DNA of 64,000 bases from Rhizobium sp. AQ_MP. GTDB taxonomy: Bacteria > Pseudomonadota > Alphaproteobacteria > Rhizobiales > Rhizobiaceae. The notes under the pieces were generated by a model that was not told the DNA's origin, ran no database searches, and was given only the letters and a program-made list of their open reading frames with translations. Positions 39,301 to 46,463 of the stretch are shown here, piece by piece; position 1 is the first letter of the stretch, and each line of letters starts with the position of its first letter. Where the stretch lies: NCBI RefSeq assembly GCF_014237835.1, contig NZ_JACJVI010000001.1, positions 556,218-620,217 on the forward strand. The letters are read 5' to 3'. Both the position numbers and the translations under genes were made by a program.

Positions 39301-40126
39301 TCTCGGGTGCTACGACATCCAATTCGGCATCGTCATCTGTCCCGAATTCGGCTTCTGCTTCGTCCTCGATCGTATCGTCGGCGCGCATGGGCTCGGCGAC
39401 GGCTGCGGGTAGATCATCCTGTTGATCCTCGGCGAAGTCGTCGCTTGGATCCATCTGACCGAGGATTGTCTCGACAGCGAACAAGAGATGCAGTGCAGGC
39501 GCATCGGCAATCTTGCCGATGGCCGCCGGCAGATAGCCACGGCCGGTGGGGATCGGGCGTTTGACCAGTCGGTCTGCATCCGCCTCCACCAGATTGATCA
39601 GCATGCGCGCGGTTTGCGGCGTGATGCCGAGGCCGGCAAAGCCGTCTGAGTGAGCCACGAGCCCACCTTCGCCATCCAGAACAGCCATGTGGGTGTCCGG
39701 ATCGTCGAAGCCGCTCATCAGTTCGAGCGCAAGCTGAGAGCCATTGCCCTCGACCCGTTTGAGGGCGGGGACTGCCAGCAGAAGCACAGGCTCGCCCTTG
39801 CGGATCTCGACAAGCTCCGCTGTGGCCGTCACCGGTACCTTCTGGAAGCCGGAGGTGATGCGCAGCATCAGGCTTCGGCTGTCGCCAACGGAAGAGAGTT
39901 GCCGGGTGGTGGTCTCGATCTGACGGAAGGTGATGTCTGAGCGATTCGGACCTTCCTCCAGGAAGTCGTAGATCGAATCGGCGCCAAAGAAGCGGGCACC
40001 TGCACCATTGCACCACAGAACCCGCTCCAGACCCGCCGCAAACAGCACAAGCGCCTCGCCTCGCGCCAGACGCGGTCGGATGAGGTCGTGCACGGCGACA
40101 TCGATGAAAGGGTATTGAGCGGGCAT
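36380..40126 (-). CDS. cbrA: CbrA-like PAS sensor histidine kinase (PleC/DivJ family)
   Basis: The product has 1248 residues. A long acidic N-terminal half precedes PAS-like regions near 770-840 (HVGDRLIHANPEFFNLTGY) and 890-1000 (ILETATDGVVILDSDGDI). The kinase core follows: H-box FLARVSHEIRTPLNAIIGFADMM, N-box IVLNILANAIRFTPSGG, and G-boxes RIRDTGIGM and GDGTGLGLPL. There is no membrane segment. In Sinorhizobium CbrA acts on DivK and so on CtrA, and affects cell cycle and envelope. Gene order with acsA2, LysE and phasin matches. ATG 40126 has AGGTCCAGGA upstream; an earlier start has no support. A complete CtrA box lies 35 bases upstream. Confidence 0.87.
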   Translation of the reverse strand: MPAQYPFIDVAVHDLIRPRLARGEALVLFAAGLERVLWCNGAGARFFGADSIYDFLEEGPNRSDITFRQIETTTRQLSSVGDSRSLMLRITSGFQKVPVTATAELVEIRKGEPVLLLAVPALKRVEGNGSQLALELMSGFDDPDTHMAVLDGEGGLVAHSDGFAGLGITPQTARMLINLVEADADRLVKRPIPTGRGYLPAAIGKIADAPALHLLFAVETILGQMDPSDDFAEDQQDDLPAAVAEPMRADDTIEDEAEAEFGTDDDAELDVVAPEIESIEDTRVETEAAARVSEELPSPAAPFESVIAAIVDIEEIEPESDELADRDDGLDREGSETAREKDAASVAEEPSTVDGFAQEAVIEEVAETAERGVTVPSQGPEIASAPIAAPAFTAPERAQESESFVFRQDRRATRFVWKIDAEGRFSEVSSEFAQAVGPRAADIQGVAFSDLAALFNLDPEGKIVELLKKRDTWSGKTIYWPVQGTTLVVPVDLAALPTYTRNREFDGFRGFGIVRVADAQEDPDAIGMTFLRAEPAADPALEETIPVDADRAEELDEFLTELSEGESHPPEDFIEDQIAEAGQDTLDGLIEARDEDEDTELGIKGPNIDAGEPSAKPAGFEPPVLRIMEPRKPNLPSKVVQLQDHRARQRDSLTPGEQAAFQEIARKLDPLGLRAKVEESLGPSEPPVLRSEPAAPKAPEPSNPIAAPVPSVASGPQPPAAPAEVVLPDQHGERTAVKRERCLTADIIDLMPVALLVHVGDRLIHANPEFFNLTGYKTLGELDAAGGLDTLIQRRDLEEPGDEAGQVVALCADDRLLPVTARLQSVRFEETSALMLALIAQPEERLRQDGPAEPETVPTVAVADSTQAQASEMQRLKVEVDELRSILETATDGVVILDSDGDIRSMNRAASALFNFDDMETRGKPFVMLFAHESQKSILDYLNGLSGHGVASVLNDGREVIGREASGGFLPLFMTIGRLNSSNGYCAVIRDITQWKRTEEELRNAKRAAETANAHKTDFLARVSHEIRTPLNAIIGFADMMANEHFGPVGHPRYGEYAHDIVRSGRHVLDIVNDLLDISKIEAGEMELDFSSVGLNEMVQAAVSIVQPQANGQRVIIRTALSQAVPNVVADGRSIKQIVLNILANAIRFTPSGGQIIVSTAYEANGSVVLRIRDTGIGMSRSELEQAMKPFRQVSTGTPRNRGDGTGLGLPLTKAMVDANRAQFAISSTPNEGTLVEVTFPSPRVLAD

Positions 40127-40160
40127 TCCTGGACCTGTCGCTTCATGGCCTGCGAGCAAA

Positions 40161-40175
40161 TTAACAGATTTTTAA
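40161..40175. promoter_or_regulatory. CtrA box TTAA-N7-TTAA upstream of cbrA
   Basis: The sequence TTAACAGATTTTTAA matches the full alphaproteobacterial CtrA consensus. It sits 35 bases before the cbrA start codon and about 200 bases before the divergent phasin gene. It is the only exact full CtrA box I found in the intergenic regions. Confidence 0.6.
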
Positions 40176-40267
40176 TAGCTAGGCAGTGCCTTCGGGTCCA
40201 GAAAGTCGGGACCCTTTCAATTGGTAAGGTTAATCCGGCAGGATTTCCCAACATGCAGAAAATCTAA

Positions 40268-40300
40268 TTGTGCACCGCACAATCATATTGCAATGCACAA
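40268..40300. promoter_or_regulatory. Candidate PhaR operators upstream of the phasin gene
   Basis: A perfect palindrome TTGTGC-ACC-GCACAA lies at 40268-40282. A degenerate copy in the other orientation, TTGCAATGCACAA, lies at 40288-40300. They are 74-106 bases before the phasin start. Phasin genes are commonly repressed by PhaR at TGC/GCA-rich palindromes, so PhaR is the likely binder. Confidence 0.5.
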
Positions 40301-40373
40301 TAGTCGATGCTATATAGGGTTCATGAATGAAACACATGGGTTCGCCGAGATCCCGCGACAGAGGAAATGCGCC

Positions 40374-40814
40374 ATGAACACCAAGGATATCTTCTCTTTC
40401 TCCTCCTTCGATCCCTCGAAGATGCAGGAAAGCTTCCGTGACTTCGCCGAAAAGGGCGCAGCTCAGTCCAAGGAAGCCTATGCCAAGATGAAGTCTGCAA
40501 CCGAAGAAGCCACCAAGACCGTTGAAGCCACCGTCCAGACCGCCCAGGCCGGCACCGTCGAACTCGGCCTCAAGGCCATCGACGCCATGCGCACCAACGC
40601 CGATCTCTCGCTCTCCCACATGGAAGCGCTTCTCGGCGTGAAGTCCATGGCTGAACTGGTCGAGCTGCAGACCGCCTTCATCCGCAAGCAGGCTGAAGTA
40701 ACGATCGAGCAGGCCAAGGCCATCCAGGAAACTGCCAAGAAGGTTGCTGAAACCGTTGCCAAGCCGGGCAAGGAAGCTGCCGAGAAGGTCATGTCCTCGC
40801 TGAAGGTCGCCTGA
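40374..40814 (+). CDS. phaP: Phasin
   Basis: Phasins coat polyhydroxybutyrate granules. The 146-residue product is an almost continuous amphipathic helix rich in Ala, Glu and Lys with the phasin_2 pattern: FRDFAEKGAAQSKEAYAKMK, then AMRTNADLSLSHMEALLGVKSMAELVELQTAFIRKQAE, then the C-terminal KEAAEKV. ATG 40374 has GAGGAA upstream; an in-frame ATG at 40323 would add 17 residues. TTGTGC palindromes upstream suggest repression by PhaR. A terminator follows. With acetoacetyl-CoA synthetase nearby this is a PHB neighbourhood. Confidence 0.93.
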   Translation: MNTKDIFSFSSFDPSKMQESFRDFAEKGAAQSKEAYAKMKSATEEATKTVEATVQTAQAGTVELGLKAIDAMRTNADLSLSHMEALLGVKSMAELVELQTAFIRKQAEVTIEQAKAIQETAKKVAETVAKPGKEAAEKVMSSLKVA

Positions 40815-40851
40815 ATTTTCAGGTCACAGACAAGATCCTCCCAAGGATGAG

Positions 40852-40877
40852 GGGCTGGGCATCGCGCCCGGCCCTTT
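40852..40877 (+). terminator. Terminator after the phasin gene
   Basis: GGGCTGGGC (40852-40860) pairs with GCCCGGCCC (40866-40874) and is followed by TTT. It lies 38 bases after the phasin stop. Confidence 0.7.
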
Positions 40878-40977
40878 GCATGAGGTAAGAACCATTTTGC
40901 GGTTGCGCAGAAAAGGGCTTGAAAATTTTCCCGGCTCCTCGTATGTGAGCCCCCACGACGTCTTAGACGCTCCGTGT

Positions 40978-41054
40978 GCGGTTGTAGCTCAGTTGGTTAG
41001 AGCGCAGGTTTGTGGCACCTGAGGTCAGTGGTTCAACTCCACTCAACCGTACCA
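40978..41054 (+). tRNA. tRNA-His (anticodon GTG)
   Basis: The 77-base cloverleaf includes an encoded CCA end (41052-41054). The acceptor 5' strand GCGGTTG pairs with CAACCGT. The anticodon stem CAGGT/ACCTG holds loop TTGTGGC with anticodon GTG at 41012-41014. The T-loop reads TTCAACT. The discriminator is A and no extra 5' G opposes it, the alphaproteobacterial form of tRNA-His. The T-arm is GTGG-TTCAACT-CCAC. Confidence 0.96.
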
Positions 41055-41233
41055 CTCTCTTCCCTTCATCAAATCCGATCTGGTCTAGCGCGATGAAGCG
41101 CGCGCAGACTTGTATTGGCAGCGATCGATAAAATTCGATCGATTCGCTTAACGTCAATGAAAGGGTCTCCGGATTTGCCGGTTTCCCGCTCCTCCGTATG
41201 ATGCTCAGTTAGGTCCTCTGCCACGGAGGTCCC

Positions 41234-41536
41234 ATGGAGCGTCGACACGAGCTGCGTTCACCCTGCGAGATGAGCGCTTTGCTGCTGATGTTCGGCTGCC
41301 ATTTCCAGACATCGATCGCCGACTGGAGCCGCACAGGCTTCAGGCTGGTGCTGGGCGAAGGTCTGCAACTGCCACGCTGCGAGGCCTTCATCCTCCACGG
41401 CAGCCGTTTCGGCGTGTTGCATGGGGAAGTGATCTGGTCACACCCCGGCGTGATCGGTGCCCGGATCAGAAATCCCAAAACAGCCGCGATCTCCCGGCGC
41501 TTCGGCGGCGAGAGCGGATCCATTATGCCCGCATGA
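41234..41536 (+). CDS. PilZ domain protein
   Basis: The 100-residue product is a single PilZ-like domain. It starts with RRHELR and has DWSRTG (about residues 35-40), matching the RxxxR and (D/N)xSxxG motifs that bind cyclic-di-GMP. The rest is GEVIWSHPGVIGARI, as in the PilZ C-terminal strand. It could act as a cyclic-di-GMP receptor. ACGGAGG precedes the ATG. Its 3' end overlaps that of the convergent gene by 14 bases. Confidence 0.8.
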   Translation: MERRHELRSPCEMSALLLMFGCHFQTSIADWSRTGFRLVLGEGLQLPRCEAFILHGSRFGVLHGEVIWSHPGVIGARIRNPKTAAISRRFGGESGSIMPA

Positions 41537-41822
41537 CGATCTGGGCTGTCAGATCAGTTTGCATGTCGACGAGGGTCGAGAGGACCGCCTCCTGAAAGGC
41601 CATGATTTCGACGCGGACCCGGTCTTCCGGGCAGCCAAGGGCCGATAGCTGGGATGCGAGCGATCGGCATTGCGAGATCCAGTATTGGTCCGCGCTCGGG
41701 CCGTGCAGTCGGTCCAGCGCGATGGCGGCCTGAAGCACAAGCTCCCTGCGATGCGTCAGGGGAAAGACGTTAAGCGTACACGGCTTTTGGGCGTAGAGGT
41801 TTGCCTGCAAAGTCAGCTCCAT
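41523..41822 (-). CDS. Small DUF6074-like protein
   Basis: The product has 99 residues and contains NVFPLTHRRELVLQAAIAL, which resembles the FP-x-x-RR-x-x-LV motif of DUF6074 proteins found widely in rhizobia. The remainder is helical with ISQCRSLASQLSALG and EIMAFQEAVLSTLVDMQ. It is soluble and has no known activity. An AT-rich region with a hairpin lies upstream. Confidence 0.6.
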   Translation of the reverse strand: MELTLQANLYAQKPCTLNVFPLTHRRELVLQAAIALDRLHGPSADQYWISQCRSLASQLSALGCPEDRVRVEIMAFQEAVLSTLVDMQTDLTAQIVMRA

Positions 41823-41895
41823 CGGTGCGAGGTGTATGCGTCATGCATGGCGACTGCGACACGGTGGGCAACACGGACTTGGTGGATTAGAAATT

Positions 41896-41932
41896 AATAA
41901 AAAGCAAATTTGATTGTCAACTTCGGTTGACA
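41896..41932 (-). terminator. Hairpin with TTCG loop after the DUF6671 gene
   Basis: TGTCAAC (41915-41921) and GTTGACA (41926-41932) form a perfect 7-base stem around TTCG. On the minus strand a T-rich tail lies about 12 bases further on. It is 40 bases after the DUF6671 stop. As a palindrome it could alternatively be an operator. Confidence 0.5.
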
Positions 41933-41971
41933 TCTTTCCCCAGAGTTTCATCTGACGCCTGTCTCGCTCTG

Positions 41972-42835
41972 TCAGGGGTTGCAAAGCGGGCAGTAGGCGG
42001 GGTCCGCCGAACCGCCGGGCGATCGCTCGCGCGTCTCCTCGTTGTCGCAGGAGACACAGGCGTAGACATCCTGCCGCGGAAGAGATGTCGGACTGCCGCA
42101 AAGGCTGCAGGGCAGGCCGCGTTCCGTCCTGGCAAGTCCCCAGCCGGGATGCTCACAATGGGGGCAGGGGGTCGACAGGCGCGCGGCCAATCGCACGCCA
42201 AGCCGGGCAATTGTCTCCATCCGGCGCGGGTTCATGAAGGCACGCATGTCCGTTTCGACATGCGCCATTTGTAACGGCGAGCGCTCTATTGCTGTTGATA
42301 TTGCCAGCGTCAGACCAGCCTGATCCATGATGCCCTTTGCCACCGGCGTGTTCAATTGACCCGCCGGTGCGACAATGACCCCGTGCTGCGGGAAACCGAT
42401 ACGATCAAGAAAGCCTGCAAGCTGCTCGATCGACGTTGCCTCGCAGTGACCGAAGCTGGGCTCCTCGTCGATCGTCATTTCGACGACTTCGAACCCGTTG
42501 ACCCGATCGACGAAAAGCAGCATTTCCCGACCGGCGGCGAGGAAAGGAACGGTCGGGTGAGGGCCGTAGGACCCCTCGCTGGCAATAGCGGCAGGAAGCC
42601 CGGTTGCCTCCATCGCGGCCTCCGCTTTGGCCCTTGCGGCGTCCAGCATCGTGCCGGCCCTGGGCCGATCGCGGCTGAATGTACCGAATTGGTCGGTATC
42701 GAGCCCAACAGGCAGGACAAGCTCCAGGCCCAGAGCGGCAAAGGCGGGCGTTAGGGCCTGCTCCTTGCCATGCATGGTCGCCATCGCCAGCTGCTTTGGC
42801 AGGACCACCTTTGAAGTTGTGCTGTTATCCCGCAT
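41972..42835 (-). CDS. DUF6671-like protein with C-terminal zinc-ribbon cysteines
   Basis: The 287-residue product has an N-terminal domain containing MATMHGKEQALTPAFAALGLEL and VDTDMRAF-like segments that fit DUF6671. The last 70 residues hold four Cys pairs: CPHC, CSLCG, CVSCD and CPLC. They should form two zinc ribbons. Such domains often bind nucleic acid or protein. The biochemical role is unknown. It stands alone between two small genes and ilvE. Confidence 0.65.
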   Translation of the reverse strand: MRDNSTTSKVVLPKQLAMATMHGKEQALTPAFAALGLELVLPVGLDTDQFGTFSRDRPRAGTMLDAARAKAEAAMEATGLPAAIASEGSYGPHPTVPFLAAGREMLLFVDRVNGFEVVEMTIDEEPSFGHCEATSIEQLAGFLDRIGFPQHGVIVAPAGQLNTPVAKGIMDQAGLTLAISTAIERSPLQMAHVETDMRAFMNPRRMETIARLGVRLAARLSTPCPHCEHPGWGLARTERGLPCSLCGSPTSLPRQDVYACVSCDNEETRERSPGGSADPAYCPLCNP

Positions 42836-42945
42836 ATCCTATCCCAAAGCGGCCGTGCGCTGCCTGATACCGCAGCCAAGCAAGCTCCAAAAACTCATTG
42901 TTCGGACAGAACCATTCCAATTTCTGAAACAGTCGCCGAAACGAG

Positions 42946-42975
42946 GAACCCCGCCATGCTGGCATGACGGGGTTC
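42946..42975 (-). terminator. Hairpin downstream of ilvE
   Basis: GAACCCCG (42946-42953) pairs with CGGGGTTC (42968-42975), with CATGC/GCATG extending the stem inward. It lies 25 bases after the ilvE stop. There is no clear T-run. Confidence 0.55.
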
Positions 42976-42999
42976 GCAATACTCCTATCTTCGAGACCG

Positions 43000-44103
43000 T
43001 CAGAGGCGCGTCACTTCCTTCACCCAGCCGTGGGTGTCGGCGACCGAGCCGCGCTGGATGCCGGTCAGCATGTTGCGCAACTTTTCCGTTTCGAACCCCG
43101 TGCCGGCATTGCCGATGACGAATTCGCCGCCCGGATGGCGCACCGTGCCGATGGCGGCAACGACGGCAGCCGTGCCGCAGGCAAAGGCCTCGCGCAGCTT
43201 GCCGCTGCGGGCATCCGCCATCCATTCGTCGAACGAGTACGGGCGCTCGATGACCTTGAGACCGTTTTCATTGGCAAGCTTGATGATCGAGTTGCGGGTG
43301 ATGCCCGGCAGGATCGTGCCCGAAAGCGGTGGTGTGACGACCGTATTGTCGTCCATGACGAAGAAGACATTCATGCCGCCAAGTTCCTCGATCCACTTGT
43401 GCTCGGCCGCATCGAGGAAGACGACCTGGTCGCAGCCACGGCTTGCGGCTTCCTTCTGGGCGAGAAGGCTGGCCGCATAATTGCCGCCGCACTTGGCAGC
43501 GCCCGTGCCGCCCGGGGCTGCGCGCGTGTAATGCTCGCTGACCCAGAGCGTGACCGGCTTGCTGCCGCCCTTGAAGTAGGGGCCGACAGGCGAGGCGATG
43601 ACGCAGAAGACGTATTCGCGCGAGGGGCGAACGCCGAGGAAGGCTTCGCTGGCAAACATGAAGGGACGCAGATAGAGGCTGCCTTCGCCTTCCGGAACCC
43701 ATTTGGCGTCGATCTTGACCAGTTCCTCAACAGCTTTCAGGAAAAGCTCTTCGGGCACTTCCGGCATCGCCATGCGCTCGGCCGACTTGTTGAAGCGGCG
43801 GGCGTTTTCTTCCGGACGGAAGAGCGTGATGCGACCGTCGGCCCCCTTGTAGGCCTTCATGCCCTCGAAGATTTCCTGGGCATAGTGCAGGACGCTCGCG
43901 GCCGGATCGACCTGGAAAGGCTTGCGGGCCGAAACCTCCGGGCTGTGCCAGCCCTTGTCGACATGCCAGTGCACCACCGCCATGTGGTCGGTGAACAGCG
44001 TTCCAAAGCCCAGATTTTCGAATGCCGCGAGCCGCTCGGCTTCCGGCATGGGCGAGGCATTCGGAACGATCTGGAAGTCGAGCAGTGCGGTATTCGTGGT
44101 CAT
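43000..44103 (-). CDS. ilvE: Branched-chain amino acid aminotransferase
   Basis: IlvE is a PLP enzyme that transfers amino groups between glutamate and the keto acids of Leu, Ile and Val. The 367-residue length and sequence are those of the longer BCAT group. Characteristic segments are ALLDFQ at the N-terminus, HYAQEIFEGMKAYKG, LYLRPFMFASEAFLGV, the PLP-lysine region KCGGNYAASLLAQKEA, ELGGMNVFFV and GTAAVVAAIG. It is monocistronic here, ending at a hairpin. Confidence 0.95.
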   Translation of the reverse strand: MTTNTALLDFQIVPNASPMPEAERLAAFENLGFGTLFTDHMAVVHWHVDKGWHSPEVSARKPFQVDPAASVLHYAQEIFEGMKAYKGADGRITLFRPEENARRFNKSAERMAMPEVPEELFLKAVEELVKIDAKWVPEGEGSLYLRPFMFASEAFLGVRPSREYVFCVIASPVGPYFKGGSKPVTLWVSEHYTRAAPGGTGAAKCGGNYAASLLAQKEAASRGCDQVVFLDAAEHKWIEELGGMNVFFVMDDNTVVTPPLSGTILPGITRNSIIKLANENGLKVIERPYSFDEWMADARSGKLREAFACGTAAVVAAIGTVRHPGGEFVIGNAGTGFETEKLRNMLTGIQRGSVADTHGWVKEVTRL

Positions 44104-44261
44104 GGAGAGCCTGTGCCTGAGCTGTTCACGGTTGCGCGGGCCGCGCCGCCTTGGCGGTCGTGACCGGTGCCGTCGTTTGTGCGGTTTGATCCGGATTTGT
44201 CAACAGAAACCATGCTATCGCGATGCAGCAAAACGCTTGTGCCGTAAGGTCGGCAGCTGGT

Positions 44262-44867
44262 TCATGCCGTCAGGAGCTGAAACAGGAACCAGAAGCCGGC
44301 CAGCGAAATGGCCGCACCCATGGCCTGCACCAGCCGCCCGCCGCCGATCGGCTTCAGCGCCGCACCGATCGCAATGCCGATCACATGGATGACGCCGGTG
44401 GAGACGACGAAGCCGACGGTAAAGGCCGCCGGATCGGTGGCGCGGGGTGCGAGAACCCCATGCGGATAGCCGTGCATGAGGGCGAAGGCGGCAATCAGCG
44501 CCAGCGCCACCCATTCAGGCGCCTTCCAGGCGGCTGCGATTGCAGCGCCAAGCACGATGACCGAGAGCGCAATTCCGTATTCGATCGGCTGGTCCGGCAG
44601 GACGCCGGTCATGCCGATGATCCCGCCCACGCACATGATCATCGGGAAGGTGGCCGGAAGCGTCCAGACCGAGCGCCCACCCATCTGCGCGCCCCAGAGA
44701 CCGACCGCCAGCATGGCGAGCAGATGGTCGAAACCGGCGAGCGGATGGCCAAAGCCCGACCCGAAGCCGCCAAGCGGCCCGTCCATAACATGGGCGTGAG
44801 CGGGCATGGCGGAGAGAAAGGCGAGCAGGGCCGCATAGAGCCCGAGGGGAACGAGAGGCTGACGCAT
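44262..44867 (-). CDS. HupE/UreJ-family membrane protein
   Basis: The 201-residue product has a signal-like first helix ending in AHAHV, then HPLAGFDHLLAMLAVGLWG, the HPxxGxDH motif of the HupE/UreJ family, and five to six further membrane helices. Members are linked to nickel or cobalt uptake. No hydrogenase or urease gene is near, so the metal role is inferred from the family only. An ATG at 44879 would add four residues; neither start has a clear RBS. Confidence 0.82.
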   Translation of the reverse strand: MRQPLVPLGLYAALLAFLSAMPAHAHVMDGPLGGFGSGFGHPLAGFDHLLAMLAVGLWGAQMGGRSVWTLPATFPMIMCVGGIIGMTGVLPDQPIEYGIALSVIVLGAAIAAAWKAPEWVALALIAAFALMHGYPHGVLAPRATDPAAFTVGFVVSTGVIHVIGIAIGAALKPIGGGRLVQAMGAAISLAGFWFLFQLLTA

Positions 44868-44947
44868 GGGAATATCCATTGGTGATGCGATGACGGCAGT
44901 CTATCGCGAGCGACTGTGGCAGAAAAGCGCTGCTTCACGGCCTCGGA

Positions 44948-45829
44948 TCACCCGAAGATCGCTCGGTCCTGTTCCACCGCATCCTGCAGGAATTGTACGA
45001 CCGCACGCACGCGCACGAGTTCGCGCGCGCTTTCGTGAAATGTCGTCCAGTAGGCCCGCCGGATGGTGATCTCGGGTAGCACGCGAACCAGGCTCTCATG
45101 CTGGCGGGCGATATAGCTGTGCAGGATGCCGATACCCGCGCCCGCCAGCACCGCTTCCGTCTGGCCGATTGCCGAGGAAATCTCAAAACCGGCGTTCCAG
45201 TCGCGCATGACCTCGCCAGTGAAGTTCAGCGACGGCGTGAAGATCAAATCCTCGACATAGCCGATCCGGCGATGAGCCTTGAGCTCCTCCGGCGTTCTCG
45301 GCAAACCGTTCCCTTCAACGTAAGCCTTCGACGCATAGAGCCCGAGCGTGTAGTCGACGAGCTTCGACGAGACCAGCCGGCCCTGATCGGGGCGCTCCAG
45401 TGTCACGGCAATATCCGCCTCGCGTTGCGACAGAGAGAACGAACGCGGGACCGGGACCAGCTGAACCTTCAGTTCCGGATGCCGCTCGATGAGCGCGCCG
45501 AGTTTCGAGGCCAGAAAGAAGACACCGAAACCATCGGGCGCGCCGATGCGCACCGTGCCCGCCACCTGCGTATCGGTGCGCCCGAGGCGTGCCTGAACCT
45601 CCAGCATTTCGGTTTCCATCCGCTCGGCAGAGGCGAGAAACGCTTCGCCCTCGGCGGTCAGCTCGCAGCCATTCGTGCGGCGGATGAAAAGCCGCGTCTT
45701 GAGTGCTGTCTCCAGCGCCGTCAGTCGCCGCGAGAGCGTGGCGTGGTTGAGCCCCAACCGCCGCGACGCCGCCAGGATCTGGCCGGTTCTGGCGACGGCC
45801 AGAAAGATGCGAACATCATCCCAGTTCAT
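44948..45829 (-). CDS. LysR-family transcriptional regulator
   Basis: The 293-residue regulator has an N-terminal HTH (VRIFLAVARTGQILAASRRLGLNHATLSRRLTALE) and a LysR substrate-binding domain with VRIGAPDGFGVFFLASKL and GIGILHSYIARQ. It belongs to the subgroup near DsdC/GcvA-like single regulators of unknown inducer. It follows the Rrf2 gene by 33 bases on the same strand and could be its operon partner. Confidence 0.88.
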   Translation of the reverse strand: MNWDDVRIFLAVARTGQILAASRRLGLNHATLSRRLTALETALKTRLFIRRTNGCELTAEGEAFLASAERMETEMLEVQARLGRTDTQVAGTVRIGAPDGFGVFFLASKLGALIERHPELKVQLVPVPRSFSLSQREADIAVTLERPDQGRLVSSKLVDYTLGLYASKAYVEGNGLPRTPEELKAHRRIGYVEDLIFTPSLNFTGEVMRDWNAGFEISSAIGQTEAVLAGAGIGILHSYIARQHESLVRVLPEITIRRAYWTTFHESARELVRVRAVVQFLQDAVEQDRAIFG

Positions 45830-45862
45830 GCCATAGCATCCTCCGTTCCGCAGGTCCTCGCG

Positions 45863-46324
45863 TCATGTCTCGAAGCCCTGTGCGCCGCTGCTTAAGCTGA
45901 GCATGTCCATCCGTCGGTCGAATTCGCCGGCAATATCCGAGAGCTTGATTGTTGCAAACCGGGAAAGCAACAAAGCCTCGGCCTCCCGCCGCGCATCCTC
46001 AAGTGCTTCATTGACCGATATCTCGACGAGGCAACCCGCGTGGTCCGACGCGCTGACCAGGCAGAAGAGTTCCGGCCGCTCAAGCGCGTCATAGACATCG
46101 AGCAGGCTGATTTCGTCCAGGGTCTTGGTAAGCGTCCAGCCGCCGCCATGCCCCTTCTCGGAATGCACATAGCCGCGTTCGCGCAAGCCCGCCATGGTAC
46201 GGCGCACGACCACGGGATTGGTGTTCAGCATCTTGGCGATCAGTTCGGAGGTCGCAGGCTCGCTGCGCCGTCCGAGATGGATCAGCACATGCAGCATGCG
46301 GGACAGGCGGCTATCCCCGCGCAT
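45863..46324 (-). CDS. Rrf2-family transcriptional regulator
   Basis: The product has 153 residues with the Rrf2 winged HTH: LSRMLHVLIHLG, TSELIAKMLNTNPVVVRRTMAGL and the wing GYVHSEKGHGGGWTL. Only two cysteines occur in the region that binds Fe-S in IscR or RirA (LFCLVSASDHAGC), so a normal cluster is unlikely; redox sensing through thiols is possible. ATG 46324 has AAGGAGAG upstream. It is divergent from a thioredoxin-reductase-like gene, with a perfect inverted repeat between them. Confidence 0.87.
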   Translation of the reverse strand: MRGDSRLSRMLHVLIHLGRRSEPATSELIAKMLNTNPVVVRRTMAGLRERGYVHSEKGHGGGWTLTKTLDEISLLDVYDALERPELFCLVSASDHAGCLVEISVNEALEDARREAEALLLSRFATIKLSDIAGEFDRRMDMLSLSSGAQGFET

Positions 46325-46385
46325 GGGTCTCTCCTTGGCTTGCTCTCGGACATCGATAGCCCATGCCAGCTCTTGCAACAAGTCG

Positions 46386-46454
46386 AGTTACATCACTTGA
46401 CATGGTTGCATCATGTAACTTAACAAGATACATAACTTTAAAAGTTACATGATG
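46386..46454. promoter_or_regulatory. Inverted-repeat operator between Rrf2 and flavoprotein genes
   Basis: CATCATGTAACTT (46409-46421) and AAGTTACATGATG (46442-46454) are a perfect 13-base inverted repeat 20 bases apart. A further half-site GAGTTACATCA is at about 46385-46395. The right arm ends ten bases before the flavoprotein ATG. Autoregulated Rrf2 proteins bind such sites. Confidence 0.6.
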
Positions 46455-46463
46455 GAGTGTGCG

